64,000 bases of DNA from Chlorokybus atmophyticus (lineage: Eukaryota; Streptophyta; Chlorokybophyceae; Chlorokybales; Chlorokybaceae). Of the stretch, positions 46,611-58,095 are shown one piece after another. Positions within the stretch are counted from its first letter, which is position 1. Every line of letters starts with the position of its first letter. Made by a program: the position numbers and the translations under genes. The stretch is from assembly GCA_009103225.1 (NCBI GenBank), contig RHPI01003587.1:66621-130620 (forward strand), written 5' to 3'. The notes under the pieces are model-generated. The model saw nothing but the letters and a program-made list of their open reading frames with translations. It was not told the origin of the DNA and searched no databases.

Positions 46611-47331
46611 GAGGAGCAAGAGAGGCGCTACCCTCCACGAACGCAAGCGCCACCACACTTCACCCAAAGGTTTCAGGCTATGAGCGCTGATATCATTGAG
46701 GAGAAAGAGCCAAGCACCTACCATAAGGCCATCACAGCTCCGGATGCAGAGTTGTGGCGTAGGGCCATGGAAAGATTGCTTCGCTTCACGCCAACCAGAC
46801 TTGAGCACTTGAGCAGGTTCCACAAGGTGTGAAGCCTATACCTGTCAAGTGGGTGTTCAAGATCGAGCGTGACGGCAAGGGCAACATCGAGCGCTACAAG
46901 GTGCGACTTGTGGCAAAGGGATTCCTTCAACAAGTGGGAGTTGACTAAAAGGAGGTGTGAAGCCTATACCTGTCAAGTGGGTGTTCAAGCGTGACGGCAA
47001 GGGCAACATCGAGCGCTACAAGGCGCGACTTGTGGCAAAGGGATTCCTTCAACCGGAGGGAGTTGACTAAAAGGAGGTATTTGCACCTGCCAGCAAGCAC
47101 ACAACTTTTAGAGCATTGCTCGCCAAGGTTGCTGTGGAGGACTTGGAGCTGCATCACCTAGATGTGAAGACTGCCTTCCTCTATGGAGAGTTGGAGGAAC
47201 AAATCTTCGTGCAGCAACCTTAAGGGTACGAAGAGGGAGACACATGCAAGGCATGCTTGTTACATAAGGCTTTGTATGGGCTTAGACAGGCACCACGTGT
47301 CTGGCACATTCGACTCAGCAAAGAGCTAGAG
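46611..47331 (+). pseudogene. pol: copia reverse transcriptase, first part, with tandem duplication
   Basis: RT opening ([35 protein letters not shown]) and, after a 125-bp repeat of that same segment (about 46830-46950 and 46955-47078), [35 protein letters not shown], a TAA at 47221-47223, then [19 protein letters not shown]. The frame is cut at 47331 by the TR-GAG insertion and continues at 49650. Confidence 0.88.
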
Positions 47332-47725
47332 TGTTAGATGTGATAGCTTGTTGAAAGTACATGTATAGGCGGCGCCTACATGTAGTTGATACGATCAGCT
47401 TAACCTTCATAGTTATGAGAGTTACGAGAGTTACGGGAGTTACGGGAGTTACGGCAGTTATGGTCAACCATGGTCAACTTTGACTTTAACCGTTGACTTT
47501 GACCATTGACTAGTGTTGACTAGTGTTGACTTTGACCAGAGTTGATTTGAGTTGACTAGTGCTTAGTAGCATAGTATATAAGACACTGTATACTGCTTAA
47601 TACAGTGGGTCGGCCGTCACATTGTCTCTATCGTTGGCGTGCTTGCTACACTTGTCCTTAGTGTGTGCACACTTGTATGTAAGAGGCAAATACACACACA
47701 CTAGGCGCATCACTAGTTCTCAACA
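47332..47725 (+). repeat. 5' LTR (family 1) of TR-GAG copy 2
   Basis: TGTTAGATG...CTCAACA, with the GGCGGCGCCTACATG block, GAGTTACGG repeats, TTGAC clusters and a TATA-like ATAGTATATAAGACAC. Confidence 0.95.
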
Positions 47726-47738
47726 GGTTATGGGCCCA
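47726..47738 (+). promoter_or_regulatory. primer-binding site of TR-GAG copy 2
   Basis: GGTTATGGGCCCA directly after the LTR end; same primer type as the other copia-group elements. Confidence 0.8.
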
Positions 47739-47834
47739 CACTCGCTTATGTGATTGCTTGTGCTAGTGAGAGAAAGTGTTGAGAATAGGCGCCTACTTGG
47801 GGAGAGGGTGAGTTGTACTATTGTGTAGCAAGCA

Positions 47835-48620
47835 ATGGCCGACACAGATAGGATGCCCATCGAGTCCCTTGATCTGCACAACTACGCTTCATGGTCGCTG
47901 AAGATGAAGTTGGTGCTGATCCGCAAGAAGCTCTGGAGTTTTGTCGATCCCACCTCCTCCACATCATTGCGGCCAAGAACAGGTGACACTGGTACCTGGA
48001 CAACGCACTCACAATCAGCTCAGCTTTTGCGCTGATAGGCTTGCACGTCAAAGACTTCCATCTCCCTCTAATTGCGGATTGCAAGACTAGACGTGAGGCG
48101 TGGGAGGTCTTCGACACCCTCTTCAAGGCCAATAGCAACTCGCACAAGTTGCAGCTGTAACGCAAGCTGACAATTCTGAAGATGGAGCACAACGAGCCAA
48201 TACAGAAGTACATCTCACGTGTAAGGGAGCTTTGGCAAGACCTTGCAGCGGGCCACGATGTGAAGGAAGAGGAGGTGATGTGGGCAGTCTTAGCTGGCTT
48301 AGGAAAGAGCTTTGCTACGCTAGTGACTGTGTTGGAGTCCTCAGATGTGGTTTTGAAGTTTGTTGATGTAGTCCCTAAGCTGCTAGCTGTGGAAGGCAAG
48401 TTGGATGTTCAAGAGATAGAGAATGGTGCAGAACCTATGGCACTTTCTGCCTCATCTTCTCAACACACACCAAGCAGGAGCAAAGCAGGTGGTGGGAAGC
48501 CATCACAAAGAGTGTCACTACTGCAAGATGAAGGGCCACTTCACTCGCGAGTGCCAAAAGAGGATCCACAATAAGGCAACCAAGGAGGAGCACACCACGA
48601 TGGCGATTGCTTCCTAGCAT
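47835..48620 (+). pseudogene. gag: copia-type gag of TR-GAG copy 2
   Basis: It starts at ATG 47835 (MADTDRMPIESLDLHNYASW). A frameshift near 47980 moves to a frame with ALIGLHVKDFHLPLI, then a TAA at 48158-48160 after SHKLQL. 48182-48574 holds KYISRVRELWQDLAAG, EEVMWAVLAGLGKSF, and after another shift CHYCKMKGHFTREC. There is no pol. Although less damaged than copy 1 at the start codon, it still cannot make a full Gag. Confidence 0.85.
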
Positions 48621-49264
48621 TGGTGAGGACCTAAAGGAGTTGCAGTGGATGGTATTCGTCCGTCCTCTCCCACTGTAAAGGCGCGTGAAGGACATGCGTA
48701 GACGGAGGTCACAGACACAAAAGTCTGCGAGAGTTACTGCTAGCCTATGAGTAGTTGCTGGTGTTGAGCTGCATACACTAGAGGTTGCTTTGCTGTGGAG
48801 TTGTTTTGGGTAGCACACGGGTGTGCGAAACTAGTTACAACACTTCACTTGATTGGCATGTAAGGACTGAGTTGTATAGCTAGCTAACAGGAGATGGGAG
48901 GGGTGCTTTCTTTGGTAAAAGGGTCTGATCAACCCTTGCATGGCCTACACTCTGGTACAGCATTGCTAAGGTAGAGAACTCAGTGTAGTTTATAGCATAG
49001 TTTGCCATTGAAGGAGTCCTTGAAACCACCTGAGCAAGGTCAGGCGTGGCGTGGTGGAACCTGATTCGACAATTATCTGGAGGAAACAAGGAGTATTGGA
49101 ACCTTGTAGTCTTGGTGGCAGCATAAGGAGAAAGATGGTGTCATGGAGACAAGCATCAAGTTCGTGGGAGCAACAGATCCGTGGGAGTGTTCGATGGAGT
49201 AAGTTAATGTGGGTAAGCTTGCGAGAAGATCTTGAAGTTCAAGGTCAAGCTGCTCGCGTGGGAG

Positions 49265-49644
49265 TGTTAGGTGTTATAGCTTGTTAAAAGTACATGTATA
49301 GGCGGCGCCTACATGTAGTTGGTACGATCAGCTTAACATTTATAGTTATAAGAGTTACGAGAGTTACGGGAGTTACGGCAGTTATGGTCAACCATGGTCA
49401 ACTTTGACTTGGACCGTTAACTTTGACCATTGACTAGTGTTGACTAGTGTTGACTTTGACCGAAGTTGATTAGAGTTAACTAGTGCTTAGTAGCATAGTA
49501 TATGAGACACTGTATATTGCTTAATACAGTGGGTCGCACATTGTCTCTATAGTTGGCGTGCTTGCTGCACTTGTCCTTGGTGTGTGCACACTTGTATGTA
49601 AGAGGCAAATACACACACACTAGGCGCATCACTAGTTCTCAACA
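49265..49644 (+). repeat. 3' LTR (family 1) of TR-GAG copy 2
   Basis: TGTTAGGTG...CTCAACA, followed by the TAGAG duplicate. It closely matches the 5' LTR, which has an extra GCCGT-type insertion near 47613. Confidence 0.95.
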
Positions 49645-49649
49645 TAGAG

Positions 49650-50677
49650 ATGGGCGTACAGCAATTTGCAGCAGACCCTGGGCTCTTCAGTAGTGAAGAC
49701 GGACAAGTCTGGCTACTTGTACACGTTGACGATATTATCCTGGCATCTGCGGGTATTGCTGCAATGATCCGAATTAAGGTAACACTGCAATCTGCTTTTG
49801 AGATTCGCGATCTTGGAGATGCACACTTGTTCCTCGGTATAGTCATCACCAGGAACAGACATGCAAAGACCATTAACATTACACAGAAGCAGATGGTGCT
49901 GGACTTACTCAAGAAGTTCAAGATACAGGATGCAAAGGGCAAGGCAACACCACTGAGCGTGGGAGTACAGCTACTTAAGGCACGGGACACTACTTTTGTA
50001 CTCGACAAGACTGTCTACCCCTACGTGAGCTAGTAGGAAGTCTCATCTACGTGTCCATTGCTACAAGACCTGACATTGCGCAAGCCGTGGGAGTCTTGGC
50101 GAGATACACGTTAGCACCCATCATGGAGTACTGGAAGGCGGCAAAAGGAGTTTTTCGCTACCTTGGCAGCACTGCAAACATGGGTATCACATTTAGAAAG
50201 ACGAAAGACATCACACTACATGGCTACTGTGATGCAGACTATGCTGGAGACCTCGACACGAGGAGGTCTACCACAGGTTACACTTTTTTGATGGGAGGAG
50301 GCGTTGTCAGCTGGAACAGTCGACCGCAACCAACTGCTGATGCATCCACTACTGAGGCCGAGTACATGGCGGCTTCATCTGCAGTGAAGGAAGCACTGTG
50401 GCTTCGCAAGTTGATTATCGACCTAGGGCATGCAGCGAGCTGTGTCACCATTTTATATGACAATCAAGGAGCACTCAAGCTTAGCATGCACCCCATTACA
50501 TCCGCCAGGTCGAAGCATATTGACATTATGCACCATTTAGTGAGAGAGAGAGTTGCACGTGGGGAAGTGGAGTTCAAGTACTGCAGCACTGAGGACATGC
50601 TCGCTGATTGCATGACAAACCCACTACCACCAACCAAGTTCCATGCATGCTGCATGGAGCTAGGAGTTGAAGGTTAA
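49650..50677 (+). pseudogene. pol: copia reverse transcriptase, second part, and RNase H
   Basis: Continues the RT after the nested insertion: LLVHVDDIILA (HVDD in place of YVDD), FEIRDLGDAHLFLGI, then TAG at 50033-50035 with a frame change to LVGSLIYVSIATRPDIAQAV, and an intact RNase H (YCDADYAGDLDTRRSTTGY, STTEAEYMAASSAVKE, YDNQGALKLS, ARSKHIDIMHHLVRE, TEDMLADCMTNPLP). The stop is at 50675-50677, followed by the polypurine tract. Confidence 0.9.
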
Positions 50678-50693
50678 GTTGCTCGCGTGGGAG

Positions 50694-51041
50694 TATTAAA
50701 GGTACCTATGTAGGTGGCGCCTTAGATAAACTTCTACGATCAACTTATCTTCGGGGATTATGGGAGTTATGGTCAACGGCCATTACGGGAGTTACGGGAG
50801 TTACAGTCAACCTTGGTCAACATTGACTTTGACTTTAACTTTGACCATTGACTTTAACTTTGACTAGTGTTAACTAGTGTTGACTTTAACAGGAGTTGAC
50901 TACTGTTGACTAGTGTTGACTAGCACTCATTAGTGTACTATATAAGACACTGTCTGCTGTGTAATACAGTAAGATCTGCTCTTCACTTGTTGGCGCCACA
51001 CTTGTGCGTGTGCATTGTTGCTACTGTGCAATCTCTCAATA
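50694..51041 (+). repeat. 3' LTR of the copia element
   Basis: It begins TATTAAAGG right after GCGTGGGAG (TG to TA change) and ends CTCTCAATA. Seventeen bases after it (51042-51057) match the terminal end of a family-1 LTR, so it may have landed in one. Confidence 0.85.
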
Positions 51042-51364
51042 TCACTAGTTCTCAACAGGCAAGTATTGGCTCTACAAGGGCTACGAGTGCAAGGGAATAT
51101 ACGCCAAGCGAGCTGTACAATTGCGGTAGGCGTAATGTAGCCTTAGGGGTGTGTTTGTGAGCGTTGTATGTACTAATGTGTATGTTAATAATATGTGTAG
51201 GGCGGATATCTTGACACTGTTCTGCACTATGGCGCGTGATAGCGATCTGCGCAACATGCAGCTACCCGATCACTTCGTCATGCATCGCGAAGGTGTTGGC
51301 CCCAACGGTGGAGGTCGTGTACATTGTATCGTGTCTCACCAAGGAAAGACAACTCGGTAGGCAT

Positions 51365-51815
51365 GCGCCTTCGCTCAGCATACACACGCGCACGCATACG
51401 AGCATGTCCACGCTCAGCACACAGAAGCAGCTGTACGCATACGCTCACATGCACATAGTCTGCACCACAAGCATGCACGCATGCACCCACACAACGGCAG
51501 CGCATACGCATGCATGCGCCTGCGCACGTGCAGCACACACATGTGTGAGCCCCGCTCAGCACACGCACGTACGCACGCACTCATTTACAGTCAGCGCCAC
51601 AAGCACGTAATGTCAGCACACACACTTGCACGTGCATGCACACGCCTACAGTCAACACCACATGCATACGCGTACGCGTACACATACGCATGTATGCACG
51701 CACACAATGCCAGCACACACACGTGCATACGCACCCGCTCAACACACTTATATGCGCATGCACAAGCCTATAGTTAGCATGCACAAGCACGCACGTGCAC
51801 ACATGCACTCACTGC
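51365..51815. repeat. ACGCATGC/CACACG-rich tandem-like repeat inside a Crypton intron
   Basis: About 450 bp of alternating purine-pyrimidine text dominated by CACACG, GCATGCACGC and CAGCACACAC. Similar tracts lie in later introns at 52255-52465 and 53610-53720. All three are intronic. Confidence 0.8.
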
Positions 51816-52860
51816 TACGCATACAAACGGTCTTTTGCTATGCTAGGCGGGCCATTCCACTTACATCGGCGCTTTATGCCACAAGTATGTCGTACAATGT
51901 AGTGTGGGCGGGAACTTTATGCGCTTTTTCTCCATGCTTCAAAAACGGGGCCCCGACATGATGGCCAAAGAGGAGTGGTGTGTACCATTGCTAAGCATGG
52001 TGCATACCACTTGAAGTCAAGCGTTCTCATGTGTAATGCTTGTGCGTAGGTATGATAACAATATGACGTCCGGTGACCCCCGCGAGCCCACGAAAGCCAT
52101 CAACTACACTAAGCATAACTACCATTTTCGGGCCACTTTTAAAGAGTTGGGCCTCGTGACATCCAAGGCGACTAACTTACGATTGAGCGCCACCAAGGTC
52201 GCGGATGGTGTCGGGTACGTACAAATACAACACCACATGTAGTATAGGCACACCGCACAAACGCACGCAGCTGCACGAGCACACGCACACATGGGCATGC
52301 GCATGCACGCACCACTCGCGCATATGCATGCGCGCATGGAGCTGCTCGAACACCACTCGCTCATGCACGCAGCTGTACGCACGCGCATGTGTACACATAC
52401 ACACAAGCACACGCACGCAGCTGTACGTACGCGCATGTATATGCGTACACATACGCACACACAGGCGGTACAACGAGCTTGTGACTGACAGGTGCCACAC
52501 CGAAGATATCAAGTGCCATGGGAGATGGACAGCAAGTGACAACGAGGCCTTTTATAGAGCGTACTGGTAAGTGCTTCTGTATTGCATCATATGTTATTTA
52601 GTCATTGTGAAATGGCATCGTATAAGTGCGTACATGCACCCACGCGCAGCTTTAACCTACCCTTCTCGACGTTGCTAGCTATGGCCGCACATGATTCTCA
52701 CATCCCCACACGCATTGCCTACCGCCTTCCTCGCTCACGTGTCAAGCCCCCGACGCAGCTGCGGGAGATGATCTTCCCCTGGCTTGAAAACAAGATGTTC
52801 AAGCTTATGTGGGTATGTACCATTGCGTTGAGTTATATTCTCTTAACAGTGTGTGTTGAT

Positions 52861-53079
52861 GCTAGTTGCTTGCTTGTACAGAGAAATGCAAGCCAATTGG
52901 TACCGCACAAGAAGAGAGATAACACCGGTGTAGAGTTCCTGGGATGCTGGGGGGGGGGGGGGGGGCNTTCTATTAGCGGTGTGTGTTGATGCTAGTTGCT
53001 TGATTGTACAGAGAAATGCAAGCCAATTGGTACCGCACAAGAAGAAAGATAATGCCGGTGTAAAGTTCCTGGAGTGCTT
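52861..53079 (+). repeat. duplicated Crypton exon start across poly-G and N
   Basis: The segment 52849-52948 recurs at 52979-53079 with few changes, separated by a poly-G run and N (52949-52967). The pattern equals that at 23822-24382 and points to an assembly join. Confidence 0.85.
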
Positions 53080-54479
53080 GGACTGGGGGCGTGATGTCTT
53101 GCTGCAGGATGTTGCCTGTCTTCAAGATGAGGCCATCAATGCGCTCGGCGACACCGTGGTCAACCACCCCATCTTCGGCAACGACATCTTCTCCGGCGAG
53201 GTGTGAGACGCTTTCAAGAAACAAGTGCTTGAGGAGGTGCGCATGGATACCGCGCGGCCTATACTTGAAAACGTACCTGACTCGGTGGGTTTCAAGTTTT
53301 TGCATGCATTTGTCATGTACTCAGAGTGAGATTGCATGTGTGTGGTACACGTTTTAACCCCGTGGCATACATTACAGGTATTGCGCGCTATTAACGATAT
53401 TGCTGAAGACACACTTGCGAGCAAAGAAGACATGAGGCAAACAAGGGAGTTCTTTGCTAAGCTCACAGAGCAAGTCAACCTCATAGCGCATGAGGTGTAT
53501 AATTAGCGACGAGGCAAGCTGTGCGGTGGCATGCCTGCGGTGTTTAAGACCACCAACCCTGCCACCTCAACCGTCGCGGGTGAGTGTGACAATGTATACA
53601 CATTCATCATGTACAAGGACACATATGCACGCCCGCACAGCGCAGCTGCACGCACGCACGCATGCAACTGCACGCACACACTCGTGCACACGCACATGCA
53701 CGCTTAGGCCCGCACATGTACAGAATGTCAAGTTACTAATGCAAAGAGCTTGTGATTTGTGCAGCACCAGGGGGGTCAACTACACGCCAACCTCTGACGC
53801 CAGGCTTGCGACCAGTGGACTCGGATGGTGAGGAGGTCGACACCAGGGAAGAACTTCGCCACAAGTTCCCAGCCGCTGTGGCTTTCAATGGCAATGTTGC
53901 ACAGTATCAGTTGGAGAAGCTACCACCCAGCATGCCGAATGACAAGAAGCTAGTGCAACTGTGGCTAGTAAGTGTTTACTTGATTACTAAACACATAGAT
54001 ACAGTGCTTGGTGCTGTTCTACATGCCCGTGTGAACATATGCATTTGCAGGAATGGAGTTTAGGGCTCGGGATATACAAGAAGCCAGCTATACGTTTGCT
54101 GCATCAAACATATGGCAGCCGATGGCGGCTACCAACTCAAAAGTCACAATACTCCAAGTATCTTAACTTGTGGGATGCCATGCAGGTAGACTCTCAGCGC
54201 ATGGCAGAGCGGGAGCTGCTCCTGTTCTACAATAAAGAGGTGGAGCGGGCGTGTACGGTCTTCAAGCTGATGGAGGAGCTGCGAAAAGTGAAGGTACAGC
54301 AGAACGCGGCACAAGGACGCGTATGCGGCCGCAAGCGCAAGCCCCACGACAAGAGCGGCGCAGACGCGGATGCGGACGACGATGATGCATAACTGCATGT
54401 TAGGATAATCGTGATGACTTAATGTATAATACTGGTCACATGTAGGTGTGGGTGTGCGTATAACACCACTCTTGTGCGA

Positions 54480-55100
54480 GTGCTGTCATACGTGGCTGCT
54501 GCCGCCTCCCGTGTGTGCATGTGATTGCGCATGGCTGTGGCATCCACTTGTCTTGTTGGCACGCGTGCATGACACCGACTCGAGAGGCAGGAAGCCATGT
54601 ACCTCTCCGTCATCTTTATCCCAATGTGATCGGAGCACCGCTCGCTCCGTTCAGCAGTCAAGGCCCATACCCATGGGAAGTAAAAAGTTCTGTCCAAGCA
54701 GAAAATCGAAGGAGCCAGCATTGGTGACCACGCATTGGTGAATGATTTTCGTGTGGGTTAAATCCAGCCCTGTCAACCGGATGCTGAGGGTCTCCTTGGT
54801 GACCCCCGTCACCTTGTCACGGCTCCCCGTTGCTGTGTCCAATACGTATGGGCATGGCATCAGGTCTGGGATGGTGATGCCAAGGGACCGCGCGAGGAAG
54901 CGCCTAATGATGATTGGCTGTGCTCCGGTCGGTGTCCAACATCAACCGCTTAGGTGCTAGGCCGTTACTGGTCACATGCTTGCCTTGGTTGGCTACCATG
55001 GCAGCGTTGGCGTTGATGGGTAGCCTCTGGGTGCGGGCTGTCGACACAAGTGCCTCATGTCTCTTAGCTGATTGGCGACAAGCCACATCACGAGTCATGC
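54480..55100 (-). pseudogene. gypsy aspartic protease, minus strand
   Basis: NANAAMVANQGKHVTSNGLAPKR, then a broken active-site segment (LMLDT), and after a frame change the second lobe: VTKETLSIRLTGLDLTHT, QCVVTNAGSFDFLLGQNFLLP. It matches 11205-11600. The post-protease segment continues to about 54480. Confidence 0.8.
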
Positions 55101-56639
55101 TCGAGAGGCGCTGCCTTCTCGCATCCCCATTATCTGTCTCAATGCACTGCCCTCAGGCCGGTGCAGCATGACTGCTTGCCGTATGAGAGCGGTACAAAGT
55201 GTTGATCTCCTACCATACCAACTCCTCCTCACTGGGCGGTGTCTTCTTATGGGGTGAGGTACCCTCGCCCTATCACGTTGGTCGCCGGGCACACCATCGA
55301 CCAGAGGGGGCAGTACCGGGGCGATTACCCCGCTTCATTGTTGCGCCAATGCCTTCGCTTGGTCAGCAACATTTGTTTACCCTGGCTGCATGGCTGTGGT
55401 TTGCGCTGATGGCACCACGGCAAGTGCAATGGAGGTGCCGGCAACATCTGACGGTCTCGCGGGTTGCACCGCAGCGGTGGTGCTGCGTTGTACGCCTGTC
55501 GTCGTGCGTCCACTTGCGCGGCTTGATTTTGCCAATAGCGATGTGCCGGTTCAAGAGCAGAGGACCGTTCTTAGTGACTCCCCGATGTGAGTCCATAAAG
55601 TGCCGGGTCAGCGCCCAGCGGCATGTTTGAGGTGGTCAGCATGAGATCTTACACTCGGCGATGCTGGAGTCCAAGCGGGTCCAGCGATAAAGGCTCAAAG
55701 TTAATTTGTTGCGCCGGCATGGGCTATCGTGATCGGTTGGATACGTCTTGCAGTTTTGTGTGCAATGCTAAAAACAATTGAATTGCCAGCTCCAGCATAG
55801 CGGGGCGCCGGTATGCGACCCTGAAAAGGCGATCTGTATTTTCAAAAGCAGCGTTAGTTAGATTCTCATCTTCCAACTGTTGGTGGGCTCCGGCAGCGTA
55901 TGATATTCGCAGCGGCAGGATGCGATCATCTCGCGCTACGTGCGCTGTGCGTCGCCCTTCGCGTCCGTACGCAATGGTGGGCTTGATGTTGCGTAGGATG
56001 GACACCCAAGCGCGCTCTGCTTGCGGTCCGCATGGCACTTGTTGAGTGACATGCACGGAGGAGGGGCCGCACGAACCCCCCTGATGGTGCGGCGGCAGTG
56101 GCAACAATGGCCGATAGAGGTGCGGCAACATCACCTGCATTAACAGTTGTGGCACCTGCAGCATTTGTGGTGACGGTGGTCGCCGCTGTAAGCATTGCAG
56201 CAGTCGTGACTGGGGCAGTGTCCCCAGCTATAGCGGGCGTGCTGCCAACACCACAAGTGGGTTCGCCAGCCATGGTTGCAGCAGCCTCAATGCCGGTCAT
56301 CTCTGGCGCGAACGTAGTGCTGGGTGTATCCGCACTGGCGGCACCTGTAGGTGTTGTCGTCGGCGAGGTCGTCACAGCAAGGGTTGCGGCCGCCAATCCA
56401 GCCCCACTTGTGGTGTACGACGATGCTGCTGTTGACGATGCGCCTGCCTCTCTGCGCGCATGTCTCGATGGTTGACACGCGATGCAAGGGTGTCTATTTC
56501 GCATTTCGGTGCCATCAAAGCCCATCGGGCAAGGCAGCAGGATTGGTAGTGTTGCTCCTTGTCTTCTTCCAGCTGGGCCACTTGTGCCATAAGGGCCGCG
56601 ACTTGGTCGACAGCTGGTGAACTAGCTGATGCTCTCACA
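55101..56639 (-). pseudogene. unknown and Ala/Thr-rich region of the minus-strand gypsy
   Basis: Corresponds to 8987-11200 of the plus copy. 56525-55926 is an open Ala/Thr-rich frame; 56164-55724 overlaps with a basic helical frame (ERAWVSILRNIKP, ENTDRLFRVAYRRPAM). The function is not recognised. Confidence 0.45.
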
Positions 56640-58095
56640 GCAGCTCCAACGCGAGGGCGTCCCTTGCGGTGTGGAGGGCAGTTCTTCCATGTATAGCCAG
56701 TTGCCTCATTTCAAGCGCCGGCGTGGTTGTTGTTGGGGTTGTGGCTACCAGCGTTGTTGCCGTTAGTGTGACCACCAGCGTCGTTGCTATAGCCCCCGCT
56801 TTTGTTGTTGTTATTACTGTTAATGCTGCAATGGCCACCCGCGCTATTGCTGGTGTTGTAGCCAATGGAGGGCCGCAGCTCGGGGAACTTGAGCCTGCAT
56901 ACCGCCTCTAAGTCCCGTCTTGTAGCAGTAGTCGCACACAAGGTTGCCGTAATCTTCGGTGCACTCCTTTTGGTAGTGCCCATGTCAACCACACCGATGG
57001 CATAGCACTGCAACAAGGGCGGCATAAGCTAACCGTTTGTCCTTGTTGCGCGTGACTGGAGCAACCCGGTTGCGATCTCGTCGAGGGGGCCCAGCACTCG
57101 CGTTTGTCATGGGATGTGATGCGCTTCGGCTGCTGTCCAACACTGCCTTCTCATGCACCGCACGCTTGTAAAAGGCTTGTGCGGTCTCAAAAGCTTCCTT
57201 GAGGGTGTAGCCGAGGGGCCTAACGTAGTTCAATGTCAAACGCATCGACTCACTGCAGATGAGGTCCAAATCAGCCACGTACACCACTGCGGCTGCCTCC
57301 TCACTGGCGATGTTGTAATCAGTGTTCTTCAGTAGTTATTTCAACCGCGAATACAGCCGGAGAGGGTCCTCGTTGGGCTTCCGTTAAAAGCGTCGCAACT
57401 CCTTTACCTTGCTGGTGGTCTGGGGCGAGAAGGTACGCCGCAGTGCCGCGCACAAGTCCTTGAGAGGAGAGTCCGACATGATAGCATCAACGATGATAGC
57501 TGGTGCGCGCAACGCCATCGAGCCAAGTGTAAAGAGGCTGATCCCTGCCGGAGTATGCGAGCCCGGTGTTGGCAGTACTGGTGTCCACGTTTCTAAGGCT
57601 GCAGCTTATTGTTCAGCTTGCTGAGCTTTGATAACGGCAGCGGTGCGGTTGAGCACTCAGGTCTGTCGGTCGGGCTTCTTGACCTCGACCTCTGCAGGTG
57701 TTAGCGAGGCAACAATCAGCTCGGCTTTTTTGTCCTCTGCTTGTTGCATGGCCAAGGCTAACGCCCGCCAAGGGACTAGGTTTTGAGGGACCACTGCCGC
57801 TGAGGCGGCAGCTGCTGGTCTATACGTCGGCAAGTGCTATGGTGCTGGCAAGCTCGCCATAGCCATTGACTGAGTGCAGCTCAGCAATGGACTTTCGCAC
57901 ATCGTGTGCCTCATCAAGGTACTGCCGCAGGCGCGGCGCCATGATATAGAATGACACCTCATCTGACCAATCCCTGTTCTTCAGGGCTTGCTGCTGCCGC
58001 ATCTTGGAGTGGAACTTGATGATGAACTCATCAAATGATGTGGTGCTCGCATGTCCGGAGAAGCGCAGGGAGTTGATTAAGCTGGAAGGCTCCAT
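56640..58095 (-). pseudogene. gag: gypsy gag with zinc knuckles, minus strand
   Basis: 58095-57820 (TSFDEFIIKFHSKM, DEVSFYIMAPRLRQYL, NGYGELA) matches 7458-7690. 57287-56985 carries LTLNYVRPLGYTLKEAFETAQAF, like 8320-8400, ending at knuckle CHRCG. 57025-56711 has the second knuckle in shifted frame (LEAVC) and an Asn/Gly-rich tail, as in the first copy. Confidence 0.75.

Larger units (their letters stand above)
47332..49644 (+). mobile_element. non-autonomous copia-type element with gag only (TR-GAG-like), copy 2, nested
   Basis: 5' LTR 47332-47725, PBS from 47726, gag 47835-48620, non-coding stretch, GCGTGGGAG, 3' LTR 49265-49644. Target duplication TAGAG is perfect (47327-47331 and 49645-49649). 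Removing the element and one duplicate rejoins the RT frame of the host copia without a shift. This proves it is younger than the copia. Organisation equals copy 1. Confidence 0.96.
44041..51041 (+). mobile_element. Ty1/copia retrotransposon with gag and pol, mutated, carrying a nested TR-GAG element
   Basis: Partial 5' LTR (44041-44311), PBS, gag, protease, integrase, RT, RNase H (integrase before RT is copia order), polypurine GCGTGGGAG, 3' LTR (50694-51041). It is split by the insertion at 47332-49644. The LTR start is TA instead of TG and both LTRs end CAATA. Internal stops, frameshifts and a duplicated RT segment show it is inactive now. Its PBS and polypurine tract are shared with the small gag-only elements. 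Confidence 0.9.
51058..54392 (+). pseudogene. Crypton-type tyrosine recombinase with GCR1_C-like DNA-binding domain, multi-exon, 5' truncated
   Basis: Exons (GT-AG, in phase): up to 51125, 51201-51356, 52050-52214, 52465-52566, 52650-52812, 53013-about 53284 (duplicate start at 52882), 53378-53579, 53765-53967, 54051-54392. Recombinase features: MARDSDLRNMQLPDHF (first Arg region), a KATNLRLSATKVADG stretch (second Arg box), KCHGRW, and FYRAY with the candidate nucleophile Tyr, then LAMAAHDSHIPTR, YRLPRSRVKPP and IFPWL, typical of Cryptons. The last exon holds a GCR1_C-like domain (EWSLGLGIYKKPAI, GSRWR) and a basic/acidic tail. In-frame TGA (53204-53206) and TAG (53504-53506) interrupt it. 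The 5' end is cut by LTR sequence. Confidence 0.75.
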
